From: Apostichopus japonicus
Lineage: Eukaryota; Echinodermata; Holothuroidea; Aspidochirotida; Stichopodidae
Assembly: GCF_037975245.1 (NCBI RefSeq)
Contig: NC_092569.1
Location: 11,530,001 to 11,592,000, forward strand
Length of the DNA stretch: 62,000 bases
Direction of reading: 5' to 3'
The position numbers and the translations under genes were made by a program. Each line of letters begins with the position of its first letter. Positions within the stretch are counted from its first letter, which is position 1. The notes under the pieces were generated by a model. That model did no database searches and had not been told where the DNA came from. It saw nothing but the letters and a program-made list of their open reading frames with translations. Below are positions 57,001-62,000 of the stretch, in pieces.

Positions 57001-59497
57001 CATTGTCTTACTTTAAAAAGTATAGGAAGGATGTTTATAGACAATTTTGTATTAATAGTAATACTGTAAAGTGGTTTGAATTAAATGGAAATAGAATTAT
57101 CTTAAATGAAGTCCTCTTTCTGTTTATTTTGCACTACAGTTTAGACTATAGACATATCTTGTTTCGTAAGAAAGTGGCATAAGATGGTGTAATATAAGAA
57201 TATCATTAACAACACAAATAAAGTAACAATTAAATAGATAACGTATTCCCCTTTAACCAGATAAAAATATGTCCGTGTATCATAATTTACAAATCTAGTG
57301 GTCTTCGTTTCGTCATGATGTTATCTTTACAGACCAAAATGAAGATAAGCGGATGTTTAAAATGGCTGTCCTTATAGACAGAATGCTGCTAATAATGCGA
57401 AAATTGTAACACCTTACTAGCAAGTTTAATGGGGGCGATATCTCATAGACCTATTATTTATATTTGCAAATCCACCCCCCCCCCTTCCCCAAGAAGAAAA
57501 TAATACTAATTGAATGAATATTTTCAAATTGAAGTGAGAAGGATGAAATGTATTTAGTGACAGAAATTTGTGATATAAAGTTTAACTAGTGAAGTCATGC
57601 ACTCAGATCATAAAGAGATAATACTGTCAATTCCTATAACGAACCAATACATACCGATATTAAATGCTGTCTCTCAAACAATGGTATTTTGTATAATTAT
57701 TTTTGGTTTGAATGAAAAAATTAAACGAGCTAGAGAGACGTCAAGTTTGAAAACACATACACCACAGGTACATGAAAAACATCAATTTTGTGGCATGTTT
57801 TAATCTTCTTACAAGACATAAAAATAATAGTTTGACAACATTCTGTGTTCTGTTTACTTGTTTCTTACTTGTACAAGGTGAAGGTAAACAATGGCTTCCT
57901 TTACATGGAAATTTCGCAGCAAAATCACACAGTTCTATGAATAAGAAAAAAGAAGAAACAAACATCAGAAACAACTACATGTATACAAGCGTTCAAAAAT
58001 ACTCAGCAACAAAAATAAATTATGATAAAAACAAGATAAGACAAGAGAAAAAGAAATAAAAGAAACGCAAAAAAAGCAGAACAGAACGGAACAAAACAAA
58101 TGCATAAGATTTATTAAATTGGTTTAGTGGAAAGTAATGGTTATAAATATGGAATTATTTATAAAAGAGGTAAATAAGTACAATTTAAATAAAAACGGAT
58201 GGTAAATATAACCAATACTGAAATCGTCAAAACATAAATTAAGTTACTGGTAGCAGTTCTCGAACTGCAAATCCCAGTCTATACATGTGTTTGTACATGT
58301 TGAATTAACTGTACTGAGCTTGACGAAAATTGTCTCTGTACATATGATGGCCACTTATGTGGTATAACTTTAGACAACCAATCCATTTGGCAGTTTTGTG
58401 ACATTGATTTCCTGATAAAACTATCTAGAACTAGACATAAGTTCCGACGAAACGTCAGTCGGTCAGTCCAATACTAATTATGTATTTGTGAAACGACTGC
58501 GCAAATTAAACCAAGACACAAGTTTAGGAATATATGAAGTCTTCAAACATTTGAAAATAGCAAAAGGTTGATTTTTTTTGGGAATATAGATGAATCGATT
58601 TGTTAGATAGCCTGTCTCACTTGTTACGCGATAACAGTTAGCCTAACGTTAGCATTAGCCTTGAGTTTGAACTAAAATTTCGAATAAGTCTACGATTAAA
58701 ATAAATCAACTTTTAACTTTAACACACCGAATATCGTACGCGGCCTGCGGTAAACTATATATTATGTATTATATTTCTTACAAGTCGAATGGTGATGAAA
58801 CGCTCAGAAGTCGGCCATTAAGTAAAATAGGATTGTCATATATCAATAGCCCTAGGAACTATAAACAGCATATTCCTAGATACAAACTAAACTGGTGTGA
58901 CGATAATATCACGAAAATTCCAAGTAGACATGCAGATGTTAGTAAAAAATAGGTCAGCCCGCCAACAGTTGATATTTTCCAATCAATTTTCTGTTATCTA
59001 GACGTAGATATATGTAGGTATAATGGAGGGCTAATTATGTTAATTTTCGAACAGCTCGAGTACCCATAAAAGTAAATTAATCTTGAAGAACCCTTACTCG
59101 AAATTTACTGAATTTGCTGAAAGTTGCCTTGCTCACGTTGCTCTTAATTCACAAGGTTGCAAAAATAAGCCATTATAAAAAACTTCAAACCTGCAGCAGT
59201 ATGTCTAAGAATGATGTCATATAGAAAAGTGGAAGTCTGCATAGGGAACCGAACAGAAACAAACTTTTAAACAGAATAGGATGTACTTTATGTATCCCCA
59301 AACCCCTCAACCAAGACAGCCTGACAACCCCATTGGGGACATTAAATGACTCAACATATTGTTATTGATAATTATAGAGAGAAAATGGAATCCATAACTC
59401 TTATTATCATGTAAAATATATACTTACTTCCGGCATCCGTCATATCGATGAGGATTAGTGCCAAATGGAAAAGCTGAAAAAATTTCTTTCTCTTCAT
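53769..59497 (-). CDS. Secreted fibrinogen-related protein (TIL-VWC/EGF-FReD), six exons
   Basis: Predicted exons, minus strand: 59428-59497, 56943-56996, 56462-56676, 56026-56337, 55398-55662, 53769-54076. Every intron has GT/AG ends, phases agree, and the sum is 1224 bases: 407 residues plus stop. Residues 1-23: signal peptide. 24-42: Thr-rich linker. About 48-103: trypsin-inhibitor-like cysteine-rich (TIL) domain. 114-171: VWC/EGF-like cysteines. About 176-407: fibrinogen C-terminal domain with FSTHDRDND (calcium site) and the VEMKIRPTS end. FReD proteins of invertebrates usually act as secreted pattern-recognition lectins; that function is inferred. Oddity: a cysteine-rich insertion between WWH and ENLNG. 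No promoter identified. The first exon boundary depends on ATG at 59497, which begins a good signal peptide. Confidence 0.85.
55398..55662 (-). CDS. FReD gene exon 5
   Basis: Acceptor CTTTTTCAG, donor ACACAG|GTTTGT. Encodes VFQRRTDGSTSFYQNW, then FGDSRNLWLGNEKLHYLTNQ and YKLRFDI, the core strands of the fibrinogen fold. This is the exon disrupted by the LTR element in copy A. Confidence 0.92.
56026..56337 (-). CDS. FReD gene exon 4
   Basis: Acceptor TTTTAG (short pyrimidine tract), donor ACC|GTAAGT. Residues 114-217: six-cysteine VWC/EGF-like stretch (NCTKKCSCSNNRLICEDEY, then CYCNEGYEGDGETC), followed by the start of the fibrinogen domain (YRDCQDVYDAGHRQDGVYTI, GGGWT). Absent from copy A. 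Confidence 0.88.
56462..56676 (-). CDS. FReD gene exon 3 (TIL domain)
   Basis: Acceptor CCATGCAG, donor ATATCG|GTGAGT. Encodes CPPNMIYGNCTCEATC, then CLGSTGCICKAGLMLNGSDC and SRCSC, the cysteine pattern of a trypsin-inhibitor-like domain. Absent from copy A. Confidence 0.85.
56881..56960 (-). repeat. 40-bp tandem duplication carrying the exon 2 splice donor
   Basis: CTTGATATGCTACGGGACTT begins at 56881 and again at 56921; the unit includes CTAG|GTAAGT on the minus strand, so two identical donors lie 40 bases apart (56943 and 56903). Only the proximal one keeps the frame. Copy A has a single unit. Confidence 0.85.
56943..56996 (-). CDS. FReD gene exon 2 (Thr-rich linker mini-exon)
   Basis: 54 bases, phase 1 at both ends, encoding TKEPSTAITTEPQGTTL. 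Acceptor ATGTAAG has a poor pyrimidine tract, but the same context is conserved in copy A. Being symmetric, it could be skipped without changing frame. Confidence 0.7.
   Translation of the reverse strand, partial: KQRNHLLQSPLNRKARL
57410..58215. other. ~800-bp insertion in copy B relative to copy A
   Basis: Copy A runs GCGAAAATTGTAAC directly into a short spacer and GTCAAAACATAAATT; in copy B about 800 bases intervene, AT-rich with a purine-rich 3' part (AAAGAAACGC near 58060). No terminal repeats or coding domain seen; it could be a retroposed fragment, or the sequence could have been lost from copy A. Confidence 0.5.
59428..59497 (-). CDS. FReD gene exon 1 (signal peptide)
   Basis: ATG at 59497 starts MKRKKFFQLFHLALILIDMT: basic N-terminus, hydrophobic core, then DAG before the donor GGAA|GTAAGT. 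Phase 1 at the end agrees with exon 2. The 2.4-kb intron that follows is the largest of the gene. Confidence 0.8.
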
Positions 59498-60663
59498 TTT
59501 GTTCTAAGTTGACCGCTCTAATTGTCATTGATGTTCTCCGTTAAGTTTTGAAGTTAAGAATGATCCCGTTGGATGATGTGATGTCTTTAATATAGACTAA
59601 ATAACTAAGTTTTAACAATTAACTTAAAGCTGATTTGACAAATCGAATCAGTATCAATATCAGAGCACGAATTGTACAACGATACTGTGATTACGTCGTT
59701 GCCGGAAGATCAGTCTGTGTCACTTATGTTTACACTTAGTTATCTTCATTAGAAGTAGACAATAAATCAATATGCCAGCAATATGTAACGTATACTTATA
59801 CAGGAAAAAAATTTGACGTATAGCGACTCACGGTCTATTCAGTAGATATATTTTCAACGGTTTGTATTTGTTTCAAGTTTCATTTATTCCCAGCTAAAGC
59901 AGACGCGCCTTTGTTACTAGAAAGGCTCTTTATGCATTCGAAAATTATTAAACTAGAGACGCAAAGTTTACAAAATATCACTGAAAACGCATATGCTCGT
60001 TATATGAAGTAATGAATGGAGTTGAAGTGTAAGCATTGTCATGACTCTGAATAGAGATACTGGTTAATTACCTATCTTACAGCAGATATATTAATGATAA
60101 AATGGATTGAAGCAAATCATTAAAAAGAGAACTGACCTAGAGGTTTAATGATAATTTTTCAATGAGCATCCATTTTTTTCTTTGCACAATCACATTCTTT
60201 CATAAACAAATATCAGTATACCAATATAATGTAGATAAAAATTGGTCCAAAAAGTAAGAATAAGCTTTGAAAATGCATATATGTGAAATGACATGTAGTA
60301 ATAAAGAAGTGCAATGAGTGTTTCACCTAACACAGTAACTGTGGATATATATCTCTATCTATAGTTTTTTCTATAGTTTCAGTCTTCATAAATTTAATTT
60401 ATAATGCTAAAATTTGTGCTATGTGCATTATATTATGCCTACTGTTTTAGACTGTTGAGTATATTGTGGGGTATCTTGCTATGAGTAACTTTTAGTTAAT
60501 TGGTTATAATAATCGAGATATGATTAACCTTTCATATAGGAATGATGGTTAGCAAAACTACCTTCTTTGACGTCCAAGTTACGTTTTCAGAAATTTGTTT
60601 ATTAAAATATCTTTACAGAAATTAACCAAATTTCCAAAGAAAAACAACCATTTATGAAAATAA

Positions 60664-60665
<2 letters not shown>

Positions 60666-60716
<51 letters not shown>
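60666..60716. repeat. (TA)n microsatellite
   Basis: About 25 dinucleotide units ending immediately before the GIY-YIG coding remnant. Confidence 0.95.
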
Positions 60717-60719
<3 letters not shown>

Positions 60720-61160
60720 CCCAAGCATGGATGCAACTGCAGAATGCGAGAGACCTGCCCCCTCGGAGGAGAGTGCTTGACCCCCTCCATAGTATACAAA
60801 GCTGAAGTGACTGCTGGGGATTCTAAGTCTACTTATATTGGTATGTGCGGAGGGCAGTTCAAAACAAGGTTTAATAACCACAAAAAGTCGTTCAACTTGA
60901 AGAAATATCACGGAGAAACTAAGCTAAGTCTCTGAAAGAAAGTAATAGAGCCTTCCAAATCTCCTGGTCCATTGTCAGGAGATCAAACACATTGATCAAC
61001 AGCTCAGGTTCTTGTAATTTATGCCAGGCCGAGAAACTAGCAATAATAGATCATTCTAGCCCTAATCTCTTGAACAAAAAATCAGAAATCCTCGCAAGCT
61101 GCAGACACCAACCAAAACACCCCCAAAATAAAGTCAAAACTAAGATGAAAGAGAGATAGC
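60714..61160 (+). pseudogene. GIY-YIG endonuclease fragment of a Penelope-like element
   Basis: The plus frame begins just after the TA repeat and reads HGCNCRMRETCPLGGEC (cysteine motif before the nuclease), then VYKAEVT, STYIGMCGGQFKTRFNNHK, the YIG/R/H core of a GIY-YIG nuclease as found in Penelope-like retroelements. At about 60920 the frame is lost (TKLSL then stop); the continuation SCNLCQAEKLAIIDHSSPNL, typical of the C-terminal part of this domain, is in another frame. No RT domain is present, so it is a truncated, dead copy. Confidence 0.75.
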
Positions 61161-61194
61161 TTTTTAGTACACCACCTGACGATTGCTAGTAAGT

Positions 61195-61240
61195 ATGAAA
61201 GTATGAAACTCTGAGTAGAGGTTTGGTTGCAAAAATTAAA

Positions 61241-61294
<54 letters not shown>

Positions 61295-61335
61295 AGTATG
61301 AAACTCTGAGTAGAGGTTTGGTTGCAAAAATTAAA

Positions 61336-61431
<96 letters not shown>

Positions 61432-61440
61432 CATAGGGAG
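61195..61440. repeat. Duplicated unit with (TA)n tracts
   Basis: AAACTCTGAGTAGAGGTTTG...GTTGCAAAAATTAAAATT followed by (TA)n occurs twice (61206-61291 and 61301-61430). The second TA tract is about 90 bp. A tandem duplication followed by unequal TA expansion. Confidence 0.9.
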
Positions 61441-61952
61441 GTGCCAAAGTTTGAGAGATCTTATTATGATTAGATCGCCGCATTAGTTAGTAACATTTTG
61501 TAGACCTCAGATATACAGCGAGAAAAATACACTTAACTTGGTGCTTTTTAACTAATACAACAATGTAATAATCTCATCCTAATTAATAACCTACTGTCAA
61601 AAACAATGTGCTGTACCAGTAACTAGCCTCATTTGGCATATAAGGTACATATATCGACTGAATAACAGAAAGTTACGCCCTACAAGACATGTTGCGAGTT
61701 CTGGTGCTAACACTGTCGATTAGGAATATCATTTAGTGTCTGGAAAGAATCACGTTGAAAATGTTCAGCAGATAAAATGATTACCGACATTATACCTGCC
61801 CAAAGTACTAAAGACATTCAGAGTGAGCTGGTACACTGATTTGATATTTACTGTGATAGCTGTGGCTATACTGAGACGAAAATGTCTACCCACGGCAAGG
61901 CACTTCATTTATTCATCATTCATAAATGCCTAAACCAACTTTCTGTATACTG

Positions 61953-61983
61953 GACCAGTCTCGAATGCGATTCGAGACTGGTC
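61953..61983. repeat. Perfect hairpin, 14-bp arms and 3-base loop
   Basis: GACCAGTCTCGAAT, loop GCG, ATTCGAGACTGGTC. Outer sequences (GTATACTG and CGAGTGTATA) continue the symmetry imperfectly. It lies just past the end of the A/B duplication. Confidence 0.9.
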
Positions 61984-62000
61984 GAGTGTATAGAGAGGAG

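Larger units (their letters stand above)
60512..61473. mobile_element. Insertion in copy B: TA repeats around a Penelope-like fragment
   Basis: Copy A has an uninterrupted sequence at about 22705-22720 (GGTTAAAATAATCACTGCATTAAG); copy B is split after AATAATC and resumes at CGCATTAGTTAGTAACATTTTG. The ~960 inserted bases contain (TA)n at 60666-60716, a GIY-YIG coding remnant, and two further (TA)n tracts. Confidence 0.7.
52993..61930. repeat. Segmental duplication, copy B
   Basis: Collinear, in the same orientation, with 10815-24000. It starts within a few bases of the end of the satellite. It carries the intact FReD gene and two insertions absent from copy A. Confidence 0.85.

Overview
This is an AT-rich, intron-containing animal genomic window with no bacterial-style operons. 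The only host genes I recognise belong to a fibrinogen-related (FReD) lectin-like family: secreted TIL + VWC/EGF + fibrinogen C-terminal proteins. Together with Ty3/Gypsy, CR1-type LINE, Penelope-like and hAT-like repeats, this suggests a marine deuterostome, most likely an echinoderm (holothurian). The taxon is an inference from family memory, not tested by a search.

Layout. 1-4 kb: a 27-bp minisatellite, a long fold-back, a 5'-truncated LINE tail (minus) and a lone FReD terminal exon (plus) carrying a nonsense codon. 4-8.9 kb: no recognisable gene. 8.9-10.7 kb: a 1268-bp hAT-like non-autonomous element with 8-bp target duplication, sitting in one copy of a 240-bp tandem duplication whose other copy is the empty site. 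10.8-24 kb: copy A of a segmental duplication holding a dead FReD gene (minus), cut by a 6.46-kb Ty3/Gypsy LTR retrotransposon (13046-19503). 24.35-28.6 kb: a CR1-group LINE (minus) whose 3' end runs straight into an ~890-bp GGAT/GATA microsatellite. 28.6-40.3 kb: mostly non-coding, with two further hAT-like elements, minisatellites and a ~209-bp tandem repeat. 40.35-52.99 kb: a 12.6-kb satellite array of a ~146-bp monomer with higher-order and 4650-bp super-order periodicity. 53-61.9 kb: copy B of the segmental duplication, holding an apparently intact six-exon FReD gene (minus, 407 residues predicted), plus a later insertion carrying a decayed GIY-YIG Penelope-like fragment embedded in TA repeats.

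How it fits together. Copies A and B are two paralogues of one locus: B keeps every splice site and reading frame, while A has lost exons, splice sites and frame and has been hit by an LTR element. The satellite ends abruptly where copy B begins. Most satellite monomers carry a perfect three-unit heat-shock element (TTCnnGAAnnTTC) and a perfect 12-bp palindrome of two nuclear-receptor half-sites; this is the observation I consider most worth testing. The second is a cysteine-rich insertion in the fibrinogen domain, next to the region that forms the ligand pocket in related lectins, shared by all three paralogues.
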